DNA of 64,000 bases, from NCBI GenBank assembly GCA_025531455.1, contig JAMYHL010000021.1:310001-374000 (forward strand). Reading direction: 5' to 3'. Shown piece by piece: positions 47,510 through 61,995 of this stretch. The notes beneath the pieces are model-generated. The model was given only the letters and a program-made list of their open reading frames with translations, was not told the DNA's origin and did not search any database. The translations under genes and the position numbers were made by a program. This DNA is from Apiotrichum sp. Y4204 (Eukaryota; Basidiomycota; Tremellomycetes; Trichosporonales; Trichosporonaceae). Position 1 is the stretch's first letter; each line of letters starts with the position of its first letter.

Positions 47510-48244
47510 AGAGTGTGGGATGAGTGGCGGAGTGATGGAGTCGCGGAGTGCTGGAGTTGGCAAAATGAGTGCCAGAGCGGGCGAAACATGAGACCATAGG
47601 AGACAGAAGGCAGCCGCAGGTCACAAGTCACAAGTCGCAAGTCGCAAGTCGCAAGTCGCAAGATTGCAAGATCACAAGTTCCATGTCACAAGTCGCGAGT
47701 CCCGAGTAACTAGTCACTGGTCATTGTCTCTGACAGGCTGCCAGTGTGTATTCTGTAGCTACCATTATGCGTGAAAGGGAACACCCTCCTTGGTTCCGTC
47801 GTCGAGCTGCCGGATACGAGATGCCGGAGTGTAGATTGCCGTAGTAGTTACCAACGGCAATACCCATGGATATTATAACATGCATGAGCATGTGCATGTG
47901 CATGGTCATCATTGTGGCCTGCGTCGCCGCTCGACGTCTGCTCGTCGTCGATGTGTAGCATGCAGCAACGTGCACAACAAGTATTCTATTACGTCATTTC
48001 CTAAAGCAGCGGCCCGTCCCCCACCCCCAGACCTCCACGTTCGCCTCTTTTGATGCTTCTCGTTTTGTGAATTGCAGTAGAGTTCCAGACAACCCTATTT
48101 TCCCGGTCCCACATCCCCAACAACACGGCTTCTGACACGACGACGAGCGAGCGAGCATACCGAAACCGAAACAAAACGGAAAACCTACAGCTACAGCCCT
48201 TATCCTATCCCGCTTTCGGTTCTTCTCTCCACACCATCTCCAGC
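47510..48244. other. Intergenic region with a CAAGTCG tandem array
   Basis: 3' flank of the Apd1-like gene and promoter of the GDP-mannose enzyme gene. The repeat array is given separately. No coding region. Confidence 0.6.
47621..47706. repeat. CAAGTCG/CAAGTCA tandem heptamer array
   Basis: Starting with TCACAAGTCACAAGTCGCAA, the heptamer CAAGTCG is repeated about five times in register and then decays (CAAGATTG, CACAAGTT, CACAAGTCG). It is the reverse complement of the GACTTG family at 19701 and the longest array of that family in the window. Confidence 0.9.
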
Positions 48245-50125
48245 ATGACAGTCACAAAGGCCGTGATCCTCGTTGGCGGCCCGTCAAAGGGCACGCGCAT
48301 GCGTCCCCTCACCTTGGACTGTGAGTAGCGAGCGAAGCGGAGTGAAACGGAGCGAAGTACAAGCGCGAGCCCGAGCAAAGTCGGAGCGCCCGCACGTCGC
48401 GCGCCGCATAGCGCGTCTTTATCATCTGTGGTTCTCGCTGACACCAGGCGCCAAACCGCTCCTCCCCATCGCCGGCAAAGTACGCACAACAGCCCCCCCT
48501 GTAAATGACCATCAAACTGACCGCAGCCTATGGTGTGGCACCCGCTCGCGGCGCTCGCCAAGGTGCCGGGGCTGAGCGAGATTATCATGATTGGGTTCTA
48601 CGAGGACTCGGTCATGGCGCCGTTTGTCAAGGAGAGCCAGCGCGAGTTTCCGGATATCAGGATTAGGTGCGTGCGGGATGAATGGGTGGGGAGGGAAGAA
48701 GAGAGAGTGGAGAGGGGGACAAGCCGATGAGAGCCAGGCGGAGCGGACGGGATGGGATGAGGCGAGGCAGAACTGGGATGGGTCGGGAAGGATTGGCATA
48801 TCAAGATGGACCCCGAGATGAACGCATGCGCATTGTCCGATACTGACGGCAGCTATCTCCGCGAGTACCGCTCCCTCGGCACCGCCGGCGGTCTGTACCA
48901 CTGTGAGTAGCGGTGAGGCGCGGTTGCGCGCGGCGCGGGGCTGGCGGCGGATAAGAAACGGCGTCACTGGCTCGATCACATGGGTCACGTCGGAACGCGA
49001 TCGGGCCCGCCCCGCACATGATCTCTAGATCGCTCCTGACCCCAGTCCGCGACTCGATCCTCCGCCCGCCGGTGCCGCAGCACATCTTCATCTGCAACAT
49101 TGACATCTGCTCGAGCTTCCCGTTCACCGAGATCCTCGAACTGCACGGCAAGCACCGCGGTGTCGGCACGATCCTCGGTGTCCAGGTGGGTAGCATGCCT
49201 TGTGTCGTCGCTTACCCTCCAGGTCAAGAAGGAGACGGCGACGCGGTACGGATGTATCGTGTCGGACCCCGAGACGTCGCTCGTGCTGCACTATGTCGAA
49301 AAGCCCGAGAGCTACATCTCCAACACGGTCAACGGCGGTGTCTACCGTGAGCTGGCGTGGTGAGACTTCCAGCTAACGACAGTCTTTGACAAGGCGCTCT
49401 TTGACGAAATCAAGATTGCCATGGACGAGAAGACTGCGCGTGCTGCGTGAGTACGAGCCAGCCCACGCGTCTAACCTATTCAGAGAGGACCCGCTCGTCG
49501 AGCTCGACGAGAATCTCCAGCTCGAGCAGGATGTGATTGCGCCGCTGGCGGCCGCCCGCAAGATCCACGTGTACGAGACCAAGGACTTTTGGCGGCAGAT
49601 CAAGACGGCCGCCTCGGCAGTCACCGCCTCGGGCCTCTACCTCAAGCAGTACAGCAAGACGCACCCCGAGCTGCTGGCGACGGGTCCCAACCTCCTGCCG
49701 CCAGTATACGTCGACCGCTCGGCGCACATTGACCCGACGGCACGCGTGGGGCCCAACGTCGCGATCGGCCCTGGTGTGAACGTGGGCGCGGGCGCGCGCA
49801 TCGCCAACGCCATTGTCCTCGAGGGATCCACCATCGACAAGCACGCCGTCGTCATCAACGCCATTGTCGGCGCCGACTGCCGTCTTGGGCAGTGGGCGCG
49901 CGTCGACGGACAGCCCGAGCCCGAGACAGAGGTCAAGGGCCAGATCTCCGTGTCTGTCCTTGCGAGCGAGACGACCCTCTCGCCAGAGACACACGTTCGC
50001 AGCTGCATCGTCCTTCCTAATGTGAGTAACTGGGGCTGCACGAGGGTCCGAGCGCCAAACGGCCCGAGCTGACACCCTCGCAGAAGGCGCTCAACAAGAA
50101 CGCCGCCAACCAGGTCCTCCTCTAA
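48245..50125 (+). CDS. GMPPA: GDP-mannose pyrophosphorylase, alpha-type subunit (GMPPA-like)
   Basis: GMPP makes GDP-mannose from mannose-1-phosphate and GTP for N-glycans, GPI anchors and wall mannans. In animals the alpha subunit is a regulatory partner of the catalytic beta subunit. Nine exons from 48245-48320 to 50084-50125 give 401 aa. The N-terminus [19 protein letters not shown] is the nucleotidyltransferase loop with the GGPSKGTR form of the alpha type. [12 protein letters not shown] stands where the catalytic metal site (NxD) lies in other members. [20 protein letters not shown] and [19 protein letters not shown] follow, then left-handed beta-helix hexapeptides ([18 protein letters not shown]). 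The C-terminus [16 protein letters not shown] resembles the GMPPA end. Splice phases all agree. Confidence 0.9.
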
Positions 50126-50429
50126 GCCTGGCTCCTGGCTTGTGCGACCAAGACGATAGAATACGGACGATACAGCGTACAGCACGCAACACACGCGCAT
50201 ACTCGATGTCGGCGGTGGAATCTAGTGCCTAGTGCCAGTACCATGTGCAATGCTATATACATGTTAATCACGTGCGGGGGGGCGTGCATATGTCTGTCTC
50301 TGTATGTCTCCAAGTGTCTATTCGTACAGTGGTCCGAGGGGCCAGGATTAGTGCGGACCCGCCGCCGTCTAGCATCTACGTCGGGAATGGGGTGCGTCTC
50401 ACGACTCTGAATCCGAGTTTCAGGCAGGT
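50126..50429. other. Convergent 3' flanks
   Basis: About 300 bases between the stops of the GMPPA-like and VPS9 genes, with TATATACATG-type AT-rich patches suited to 3'-end signals. Confidence 0.5.
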
Positions 50430-53313
50430 CTACATCTCGAGCAGCCTGTCGATCGCGAGTCCGAGGTCGTCGCCACACCCATAGAGGACCGCATCGACAA
50501 TCTCCTCGTCGAGCGCCGGGAACATTTGCTGCAGGGTCGCGACGCTCGCCGCGCGCGCGTGCTCGCGCGCCTGCTCGCGCGCATACTCCTCGTGGCTCGC
50601 CTCGAGGGTCGCACTCAGCTCGCCCCGGTGCCGCCGCGCAGCCTGCGGAGACGGCGAGTAGTACTGTTGTTGCTGTTGCTGCTGCTGCTGCTGGGTCTGC
50701 GGGGATGGCGAGTAGAACTGCTGCTGCCCATGTTGCTGGGCGTACGCACCGGGGTATCCACCGGGGTACTCCATCTCCTGGCGAAGCTGCTGCTGGCGCT
50801 GGAAGGCGGCCGCCTGCTGTTGCGCCATGGCGGCATGGTACGCCTCGGGTGTCGGCGTGCGGTCGCGCGGCGTCGTCGCCTCGCTCGTGCCTGGGCTGAG
50901 TCCGAGTTGAGCGAGCAACCGGCTCGGGGGATGCGGTTGGCCGGTACGTCCAGGCTGCGGCGTCTGTGGTCCCTGCGCCTGCTGTTGCTGCTGGTGCCAG
51001 CGCTCGCGCTCGCGCTCGTCCTCGCTGTCGTCCCCGTCCTCGCTCTCCGCGGCGGCCTGCATCGAATCGAGGATCTTGCCGATCGCCGAGAGGGGGCGGG
51101 AGACCGCCTCCTTCGCGGCATCGCCCGTGCGCTGGAAAAACCGCTTCGTCCCGTCCAGCGCGGCGGCCGTTGCTGGGAGGGAGAGCGGGCGCGCGGGCTC
51201 CTCGCCTGGGGAGGTGGCAAAGGGCGACATGTCGGCGCCACTTGGGGCCTCGACGCGCGGCGATGTCGGAGAGGAAGGCAGCTCGCGGATCGCCTGTTCA
51301 ACATTCGACTCAAATTCCTCCTGCGTAATGTTTGACAGTGACGAAGCGTCCATCGTCTCGATGAATGCAATAGCACCCTGCAAGGACGAGAGGTAATACC
51401 CTCCCTCGCCGGTCAGTTTCTCCGGGTTGCGGAAGCGGTTGATGTACTCCATGTTGGAGAGCATGTTCTCGGGGTTGGCGCGGAGGACGACAAAGATGAG
51501 GATCGGGACGAATGCGTCCGCCCCGGCCTCGTTGCCCTGCGTGTGCCGAATCAAGCCGAAAATGACCTTGCAGCAGTTGAGGATACAGATCATCTTGTCT
51601 CGCGGCGCCTTGTAGTGGTTAATCTTGAGGAGCTCCTGCTCTGCGAATGCGAGGAAGCCGGAGGACTGCTCCCCCGCGGGGATGTCGAGATGTTTCTCCT
51701 CGACCCACCCAAACAGGCGCACACGCTGCGCAAACACGGCGTCGCGCTCCAGGTCGTCAGTCGTGATCGTTGTCGAGCTCGTGAGTTGGGGCGTAAACGT
51801 GCTGCCGTCAGAGGGGTAATGATAAGTCTACGTACTAGGGGTATAACCGGTTCATAACGAGCTTCTCCATCGCCTCGAGGGCATTGTCAAACTCGGCGGG
51901 CGTCTGGGATCGCCACGGCTCCACGACGCGCATCTTTTCGGAGATGAACTGTGTGTGAGCGAAAAGTAATCCAACGGAGGAGTCAGCTGATTGCAGCAGC
52001 ATTCCCAGCTGACTCTCGCTTGGAACTCACAGCAAGAAAGTCGCGAATCAGCTTAATCTGCTCATTGACAGTGAACGGCTTGCGGGCAAAGTTCGTGAGG
52101 AAGCTGGAGGGTGAGCACTGAACTACAATTCGACTACCCACCTCTTGAGATATCGCGCAACAGGATCGGCAGGCTTGGTGCGCAGGTCGCGCAGGAATCC
52201 CGCAAAGTTGAACTGCGGCTCCTCGGTCGGTGCCGCGCGCCCTCCGACCGGCGGCGCAACCTCGCCCTGTGGCTGGGACTGGGAGCGCGAGTGGCCCGGG
52301 GACGCGGCCCGCGTGCTCCGCGTGCTCCTTGTACTGCGTGTGCTGCGCATGCTGCCTGCACTCGGTGCGTGCGCGTGCCCTTTCCGTGAGGGACCCGGGG
52401 GATGTGGGGGCTGCGAGGAGTGTGGAGATGCCGACGCGGGAGACTGGGACGTGGTGGAAGCAGACTGGCCAGCCTTGTGCTCCGGTTTCTCCGGTTTCTC
52501 GGGCACGGGGGCTGGCGTTGCAAAGGGGTCAAACTCCTCGAGATCGGCAGACACGCGGGTCGTATGCGGCGGGGGCTTGACGGGCGCGGCGGGGGTGCGC
52601 GCGCGCGCCGGGGCAGGAGTAAGGAGGGAGGAAGTGGTTGTGGTTGTGGTGATTGGGCGGAGGGACGAGCGGCGGGGCGGGCGGGTGGTGAGCGTCGCGC
52701 CGGGGGAGGAGGGGGAAGACGACGCCGAGCCTGACGGCGAGGGCGAGCGCGAGGTGGACGACGAGGGGGCGAGGTGCGGCGACGGCGGGGCCGAGCCGGA
52801 CGGAGAAGCTGAGAGTGAGGAGCGGGGGGAGGGCGCCGAGCCAGACGAATGCCCAGAATGCCCGGAGTGCGCCATGTCAGTCACAATAGCGGGCGGCTGG
52901 GGATGTCTTGGATCAGAGTGCGCAATGGGCGACGACTGGGCGACGGTCGGCGACGCGGGCGCCACGGCCGCGACGTTGATGGCCGCGAGCGATGTGGCGA
53001 GCGGAGACCCGGGCGTGGGCGCGGGCGCGGCAGCATGGTCCGTGGGTGCGTTCTTGTCCTCGTCCTTGTCCTGATCCGTGTCCTTGGCCGTGTCCTGGTT
53101 CGCGCCTTCGTAGTCCTTCTCCGTGTCCTTGCCGTTGTCGCCGTCTCCACTCCCAGCGTCGACAGACGCGACGAGACTCGGAACGTCCCCGGACTCAGCG
53201 GGACTCGATGTCACGTCCGCGGCATCGCTTGTGCCCCCGCCCGCGCTCGTGGTATCCTCCCTATCCTTGTCCGTCCCCGCCATGTTCTCCGCCGGCGTGT
53301 CGGTGTGGGGCAT
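50430..53313 (-). CDS. VPS9: VPS9-domain Rab5/Vps21 exchange factor with CUE domain
   Basis: Vps9 activates Rab5-type GTPases on endosomes; its CUE domain binds ubiquitin. Four exons (53313-52142, 52103-52031, 51948-51836, 51801-50430) give 909 aa. Residues 1 to about 370 are disordered and Ser/Pro/Asp-rich with an STRSTRSTRSTR repeat. The helical bundle and VPS9 core span about 375-620 (FAGFLRDLRTKPADPVARYL, GWVEEKHLDIP, KMICILNCCKVI, DAFVPILIFVVLRANPENML, YINRFRNPEKLTGEGGYYL). A Gln-rich region around two YSPSPQ motifs follows. The CUE domain closes the protein (LQQMFPALDEEIVDAVLYG to IDRLLEM). The N-terminal extension is long compared with yeast Vps9 (451 aa). The first ATG in the frame is used as start. 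Confidence 0.92.
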
Positions 53314-54398
53314 GCGCACCGTGTAATGCGGGGTGCTGAGCGGGTTGGGAGTGATGAGGGTAAGGGAGGGAAAGGCGCGTGGAGGGGTGTATACTGTGCT
53401 GAAGCTGGAGCTGGAGTTGTTGTTGTTGGTGTTACTACTGATACTGTTGCTGTGTTGGTGTTGTCGTTTTCTGACCGTTGTTCAGTGATCAGTGACAGCA
53501 GCAACAGCAACAGCAACAGGGGTTGTTTGCGTGGCTTGCGTGCTTTGTGGAGGTTTGTAATACCCATTAGGACGCGCGTCTAATACAGTAGTAACACGTT
53601 ATCATAGCAAGTTTTGTAATGCAACTTGTAATCCCCTATCCCCCCGGCACGGTAGTGCTTCGGCATGCTCGGCTTTGGAGTGCCTGCTGCGGCCCAGTTG
53701 GCAGCCACAAGCTCAACAAGGACCACAAAGGCCAGGCACATTAGAAAAGTACGTGTTCCACTCACGCCTCGTGCAATCGTCCCATTCTCGGTCCATCTCC
53801 GTCGCGTTGCCATCCTCGACAGCCCCCTCGAGTCCCTCGAATGCTCAATGCTAGCGCTCATACTTCTCTCACTGATCACTGATTGGTCATCGGTATCAGC
53901 TCACAAGTCAGTTCCAGCTTCAGATAGCAACGTCAACGGTGCCAGTGAGACATCTACGTGCATGCAAGCCTCAGTTGCTTCAAACCCGTCTATCCCACGC
54001 TCCCGAAATCTACACACCCACGCTGCACCCGGTCACTCCACGCCATCACTTCATACAGACTCGTCACTCATATAGCATCAGCCCAGCCTGTATAATCAGA
54101 CTGCGCAGGGGTGGGACATGGGTGGTAGTAGGCTTAGTCGCGCACGTAAAACAGAGGCCACGGCTACGAGGTAGGGGAAGGGAAGGGGAAAACTACTAGG
54201 TAGAGACATCAAGGGGAAATTGGTTGGGGATGATTGCCGAAGCCGTAAACTACGTTAGGATGGCGAGACGGTAGAAGGAGGGTGGGAAATCTGGTAGCAG
54301 TACAAACGGAAGGTGGGAAAACAAGGCGCACTCGGTGGACGCAATTAGGAGATGCTTGCGGCACCAAGCGCATCAGTGTTGGCGACAACACCACACGT
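53314..54398. other. Intergenic region with CAG/GTT microsatellite
   Basis: The 5' side of VPS9 holds GTTGTTGTTGTTGGTG at about 53417 and CAGCAACAGCAACAG at about 53497-53520; these can pair and may lie in the VPS9 5' leader. The rest, up to the RHO1 stop, has only short open frames. Confidence 0.5.
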
Positions 54399-56042
<1,644 letters not shown>

Positions 56043-58179
56043 GATTGCTGCTAAAGGTGGTGGGTGTTGAGGTGTTGAGGAAGAGGGTGGTGGTGGTGGT
56101 GGGGATGGAGGTCGACGAGCTGTTGTTGGTGGTGAGGAGGGTAGTGTTGGTGACGAGAGAGCGTCGAGTATAAAGATGGAGAGAGAAAAGAGAGAGGAGA
56201 GAAGAGAATACAGTTAGGGAACACCACCCAAGCGGTGGCAGGACAGCGGGCAACACCAGTGGTGGCTGTGGTGTGTGTGTGCTGGTGATGCACTGGTGGT
56301 GCACACTGAGGTGTTGGCTGGGGTGTGGTGTGGCAGCGGTGGAAGCGCGGAGCAAGGGGGAAGCGGAAGAGGAGTGAGCAGAGAGTGAGCAGAGTACACA
56401 CTCACACACACACACACACAGCCCCTTGGCCCCCTTGCCTCCTCCGCCTGGCTGTGTGCTATGGGCTTTTTCTCGCGCCTCGTCACGACATCCGGTCATC
56501 CAGGTGCGCAGGTGCCCAGGTGCACTCTCTTTGTGTGGGAGGAAAAAAAGGGAAAAATCGCCCCTCCAGCCAGCCAGGCCAGCGAAAAAAAGGGGGAGAA
56601 AAGGGGGGGGCGGGAAGCTAACAAAGGGATGACAAGTCGCAAGTCACACTCTCTCCCCTGGTGCTGCTGTGCTGTGCTGGGGGTCGTGGCTGGATGACAC
56701 CGGGGAACGCACGGGGTAATCGGCCCGCAGCTGTCCTAATGCCATCCTAGTCCCATTCCGACCATACTATTAAATTTTCAAAGCCCTCCTAATTCCCCTA
56801 CCCTCCCCATCCTACTCCACTCTTCCCACTCTAGTCCAGGGTGGCAACGCCAATCATTAAAAGATGATCCACGGTGCCCGATTACAGCCCAGTGCACACG
56901 ATCGTCGGATGAGCGCTGCAGTGCGACAGAGCTGTGTCTCGCATCTGGTGCACCATGCACTACGCACACTTGCGGGCGTTTGCCACCGGGCATCGGTCCG
57001 ATGTTGACTGCAGTGCAGTACGTGCATACAGTAGATTAAAAAAAAGAGTACAGAATAATGCATGCTTGGAAACAGCCACACCCACCCCACCCCACTGCGA
57101 TCAACTGAAACTCGTCACCCAACGCGCACCGCGTCGCGCCACCGGCACTGAGGCGAGGGGGGCGCGTTGCGTCTCTGTTTGCACCGCCAGCAAAGTGGGA
57201 CGATGCTCGATGATGCTCATTAGGATTACGATTAGTCCCGGGCAGGGCACGCTCATTAAGGCGGTGTATTCGCCTGAATATCGGCGGTACCGGAATTATG
57301 TGTGTGGCTCTGGGCTGCGCGCTGCGCAGTGGCCCAGTGGCCCAGTGGGCCCAGTTGGGGGTGCTTCATGCTACAGCAAGTGTCCCTGCCGTTTCACGCC
57401 GTGTTCCAGAATTCCAGAATCGGGGAGTAGGAACCCCAATCTAAGAAAAAAAGTGAGCTGCAACGCGCAAGGATTGCACAATTGCAGAATGACCCATTAA
57501 TTCATAATAACCCAGCTCGCCCCCGCTGCGCGCGCGAAATGGGGTACTCTGCGCCGAAACGTGCCGTCACTTTTGTCTGTGCATGTGAATGAGTTACTGA
57601 GTGCGACTCTGGAATTCTCGTAGCTCTCGTGAAGCTGTGCGGAGGTGTCCGGGATCCGGGATCGGGGGCGCGACCATCACATGGCCGCCAGGCACAGCGT
57701 TGTGCGTTAACGTGCGTTGCTTGCATTGCTCGTGTGCAGAGTTGCTATTGTGGCCGAGGAACCACTAGCGGCCTGCTGTTCTGGATCTGTGGCACTGTGG
57801 CACATTCTTCCTTGCCTACCCTCGCCTCCTATCCTCCCTCTCGCAGGCTCACAGGACATGGAACGTTTTACATTGACAAGGAGAGAAGAAATGATCATGA
57901 TTGAGAATGAATGGAATGGGACTAGACGTCGAATGGAATGAAGGAGATGACAAGGAGGAGAGAGGACAGTAGCAACAGAGCCCAAGAGAGGAACACTCCG
58001 ACGACCCCCAGCGCCAGCGCAGCATCAACGACTGTGCCGACGCGGAAGCTGGGACGGAAGGACGGGTGGCCGACCCCCTGTAGACTCCGTCGCGACGATT
58101 CTCTCGACTACAGACAGACGATGGAGCTCAGCCGACAACTGGCCCTAAAGCCTGGCTGCAATTATGCACTGGTGTATGT
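56043..58179. other. 2.1 kb region between RHO1 and Rho-GDI genes
   Basis: Upstream of RHO1 (minus) and downstream of Rho-GDI (minus). The RHO1-proximal 400 bases are GGT/GT-rich, including a (CA)n run at about 56401-56420. A GACAAGTCGCAAGTCAC motif at about 56631-56647 belongs to the dispersed heptamer family. A-rich and G-rich runs lie at 56542-56610. No gene was recognised. Confidence 0.55.
56631..56647. repeat. Single CAAGTCG-CAAGTCA pair
   Basis: Two adjacent copies of the heptamer seen as an array at 47621, in the promoter region of RHO1. Confidence 0.7.
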
Positions 58180-59381
58180 CTACCACTCCTTGCCGATCTT
58201 AAAGCCTGCGGGTCAGCGAGCTGCAGGCAAAGCACTGGCACCACTCACTCCACTCAAAGTCGTCCAGCCACTTGTTGCCGTCGTCGTCCACGATGCGCGT
58301 CTTGACAGAGTAGGTGCCCGAACGCGCAAGCATGCCCGAGGGCGACTCCTCGGACGCAAACTACGGTTAGCATCAGCTGAGCAGTCTCGCCGGCCAACCG
58401 GGCACTACTCACCACCTTGGTGTAGGGCGTCGCCTGGGGACCGTACGATCCAAGCATGGCCTCCGTCTGCGCGTCAGTTGCTGACCACACCAGCGACAGC
58501 AACCCACCTTGTCAACGGTGACACCAGTACGCTTCACGACCTGCAGGAAGCGCAGACCAGAGACAATCTCGTTCTCGACCACGAAAGTGATGCCTGCCGT
58601 CAGCTTGTGATACATGCTAAAAGTACAGCTGACTTACCGACAGAGTAGTCGACGCCCTCCTTGATAACGACTGGCGGTCAGCTAAGGACGCACATAAACA
58701 CTAGCAACGCACCAGGGTCCTTCTTGAGTCGTGCCTTCTCGGCCGCGGCGTTGGTCAGGTCAATGACAATGTCGTTGGGGAGCGACGGCGCGGTGAGGAA
58801 GAGCGTCTTGGGAACAACCTGCGGACATGTTAGATATGTGCTTCTGCGTTCTGGTTCGCGGCGATCGCAGCTGGTTCGAGCCGATCAGTGTGGTGTTTGT
58901 GTACGCTACGGTACATATAGCCCCAACGGCTACATCGGATACCGCTGGCGCAGCACCGAACCCCTCACTGCGCAAGCCCGTCGACTCACCTTCTTGGGGG
59001 CGCCAGTGCCGCCCGCCGAGCCCGAAAGGCCTAGGCTGGCCTTCCAGCGCTGGAGCGACTCGTCCTCCTGCGGTGTGAGCTGTTGTGTCCAGTAGCCAAG
59101 TCTGGTTCAGAAACCTCGAGTCGGAATCCGAAACGTGAACCGGGTACGGAGCAGCGAGTAGCCCAAGACCACTCGTGCTACACGGTCTGCAAGAACGCAC
59201 CTGGTCAAGCGCGGCGAGCTCGGCGACCGTCTTCTGCTGTCCGAGCTGGGGTCAGCGTGCGCCAGTCATGGAGGACATACCCTGTATCCCTCGGTCTGGG
59301 TGGGGAGGAGCTCGTCGTCCTGCTGCTAGTGGTGTTAGTCGCGGTGCAGAGCGCGCAGAAGAAGCATACCTGGGCTGCCAT
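58180..59381 (-). CDS. RDI1: Rho GDP-dissociation inhibitor (Rho-GDI)
   Basis: Rho-GDI extracts prenylated Rho/Cdc42 GTPases from membranes and keeps them inactive in the cytosol. Ten exons between 59381 and 58180 (12, 39, 45, 78, 106, 33, 86, 54, 112 and 26 nt) join in frame to 196 aa. Family marks run through the chain: DDELLPTQTEGYRLGQQ, EDESLQRWKASLGL, PSLPNDIVIDLTN, IKEGVDYSVGITFVVENEIV, GLRFLQVVKRTGVTVDK and MLGSYGPQATPYTK. The C-terminal end is EESPSGMLARSGTYSVKTR, then WLDDFEWSFKIGKEW. The exon-intron mosaic is the densest in the window, and the first coding exon is just 12 nt (MAAQ). RHO1, its presumed client, is the next gene on the same strand. Confidence 0.96.
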
Positions 59382-60061
59382 TGTGAGTGCTGTAGAGGGA
59401 TAAGATAGAGAAGTGTGCTCTAGTGCTGTGTGAACGGAGGTGAAGAGGAGCTAGCTGCTTTGATTGTTGAGCTGGAAGGACAGCAAGATGGGTCAAGAGA
59501 GAGGTCGAGGTATGATGTGGCACGGGGAGGCAAGCAAGGGACCATCTGTCCCCCTTCACTGCGACGCTGTGACAGCATGACAAGGGCCACTGGCGCACAA
59601 AGGGCTTGGCTCTGGCACCCAGGGCTAGCACTGGAGCACTGTAGCACACGGCGCGCACAGTGGCGCACGCGCCATGGCGCGTTGGGTGGCCCGGATCCGA
59701 GAAATGCTAGCACCAGATCCAGCCGATCTACCCAGACCGACAATCACTGATCAGTGATCAGCGATCGGCTAGCGTGGTCTTGGCGTGCTTCTAGCGTGCC
59801 GCCCACGGTAAAAAGTGGGAGGATGATACAAGTTACCAACTCCACCTCACCACACCACCTCTCTTTGCTCGCTGTCGCTGTGCGCAATGACGACCCAAAA
59901 CGCGGCCAGCGCACGACGACAAGCGGCAAGACATCCACGGAACATTGACACTACCAGAGATCAGACCATCAGAACCACATCTTGCTGACAGTCTACAACA
60001 CACCTTCCTCAATCCCTCTCGACGCTCCGACGACCCTCCCCCTCGCGCAGCTTGCCCCGCC
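59382..60061. other. Divergent promoter of Rho-GDI and AP-1 mu
   Basis: A 680-bp head-to-head intergenic region. A palindromic ACTGATCAGTGATCAGCGATC stretch lies at about 59748-59766. No gene. Confidence 0.6.
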
Positions 60062-61871
60062 ATGGCGAGCCTCGGTACGTCCAACCCATTACAGGAGCGG
60101 AATCATGCTGACGCGCAGTCGCCATCCTCGACGTCAAGGGAAAAGTACGTTTATCGTGGGGGGTGTGATGTGTTGGCCGTGGTGCGGGCTACGTCCGAGA
60201 TGATTGCAACAACTCCATCTCCGCGACTTCCACGGCTATCGCATGCCAACGCGCCCCCTCGGCTACCCGTCATCTCCATCACTGACCCCAGTCCCTCATC
60301 CAGCGCTCGTACCGCGACGATGTGCCGTCATCGTATGTCGAGCGGTTCCTCCCGCTCATCCTCGACATGGAGGAGGAGAACGTGCCCGTGACCCCGTGCT
60401 TCTCCGACGAGGGCATCAACTACATGCACATCCGGCACAACAACTTGTACCGTGAGTCCTGGCGGCGCGGCGGCTGCGGAGAGCTGGGCTAGAGGGGGAA
60501 CGGATGGCGCGTGCGCGTGCGCGTGCGCGTCCGCTATTGCGCTCTTCCGATGCCACTCCACAACATGGCTCGTGGCGACGCGGCCACGATGGCTCAACTA
60601 CCTACATTCCGGAAACACCCTGACCGCAGTTCTTGCACTCTCGAAGCGCAACTCGAACGCAGCAGAGATCATCCTCTTCCTGCACCGGTTGGTATCCGTG
60701 TTGGCCGAGTATTTCAAAGAGGTAGAGGAGGAGTCGATCCGGGACAACTTTGTCATCATCTACGAGCTGCTGGACGAGATGATGGACTTTGGGTTTCCGC
60801 AGACGACAGAGTCCAAGATCCTGCAAGAGTACATTACACAAGAGTCGCACAAGCTCGAGGTGCAGGTGCGCCCCCCGATGGCGGTCACGAACGCCGTGTC
60901 GTGGCGTTCAGAGGGCATCCGGTACCGGAAGAACGAGGTGTTCCTGGACGTTATCGAGAGCGTCAACCTGCTCGTCAACGCGAGTGGAAACGTCATCCGC
61001 TCGGAGATTCTGGGTTCCATCAAGATGAAGTGCTACCTCTCGGGCATGCCGGAACTGCGCCTGGGACTAAACGACAAGGTCATGTTTGAGAGCACCGGCC
61101 GCTCGGCGCGCGGCAAGTCGATCGAGATGGAGGATGTCAAGTTCCATCAGTGTGTCCGTCTGTCGCGCTTTGAGAACGACCGCACCATCTCGTTCATCCC
61201 CCCGGACGGCGAGTTTGAGCTCATGTCGTACCGCCTCAGCACGCCCGTCAAGCCGCTCATCTGGGTCGAGGCGTCCGTCGAGTCCCACCGCGGCTCCCGC
61301 GTAGAGTACATGGTCAAGGTCCGCTCCCAGTTCAAGCGCAGGAGTACGGCCAACAATGTCGAAATCTACATTCCCGTGCCGGACGACGCCGACTCGCCAA
61401 AGTTCCGCGCCGACACGGGCTCGGTCGTCTACGCCCCGGAAAAGAGCTGCATCATCTGGAAGATCAAGCAGCTTGCAGGTGGAAAGGACTGCCTCATGCG
61501 CGCGCACCTCGGACTGTGAGTTATTCGTAGCATTGAGGTCTAACTCTCAGGCCCTCGGTCCGCGGCGAGGAGATTGACAAGCGCGTGCCCATCCGCGTCA
61601 AGTTTGAGATTGCCTACTTTACCATTTCTGGAAGTGAGTGAAACCACCAACTATAGCATGATCTCTCCCACTCACACCCCAGTCCAAGTGCGCTATCTCA
61701 AAGTGTCCGAAAAGTCGGGCTACAACGCCCTCCCGTGGGTGCGGTATATCTGCCAGAGCGGCGACGACTACGTTCTCCGCACGGTGAGTGCTACCCGAAG
61801 AGAATAGAAATCAGCACTGACAGCCACAGATTAGCGACGCAAAATCGTCGTCCATCATACAGCCCCTGTAG
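60062..61871 (+). CDS. APM1: AP-1 clathrin adaptor complex, mu subunit
   Basis: The mu subunit of AP-1 recognises YxxPhi sorting signals in clathrin transport at the trans-Golgi and endosomes. Seven exons (60062-60074, 60119-60144, 60292-60451, 60630-61515, 61551-61633, 61683-61783, 61830-61871) give 436 aa. The longin-like N-terminus (AILDVKGKSLIQRSYRDDV) continues to RHNNLYLLALSKRNSNAAEI. The mu homology domain starts near SWRSEGIRYRKNEVFLDVIE and shows VKFHQCVRLSRFENDRTISF, PPDGEFELMSYRL and LPWVRYICQSGDDYVLRT. The ALPWVRY end and RYRKNEVFLDV point to AP-1 rather than AP-2. The first two exons are 13 and 26 nt. A last exon adds ISDAKSSSIIQPL; reading through its intron would instead stop after VSATRRE. 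Confidence 0.95.
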
Positions 61872-61995
61872 TTTGCTACCTGCCGCGGCTCGGACCGCGG
61901 TGAGGAGCATTGTTGATACGTCTCATGAACACGTGCAATGTAGAGTACAGTTACTTGCAATGGACACTGGTACATCTAAGCTCTACTAACCCACC

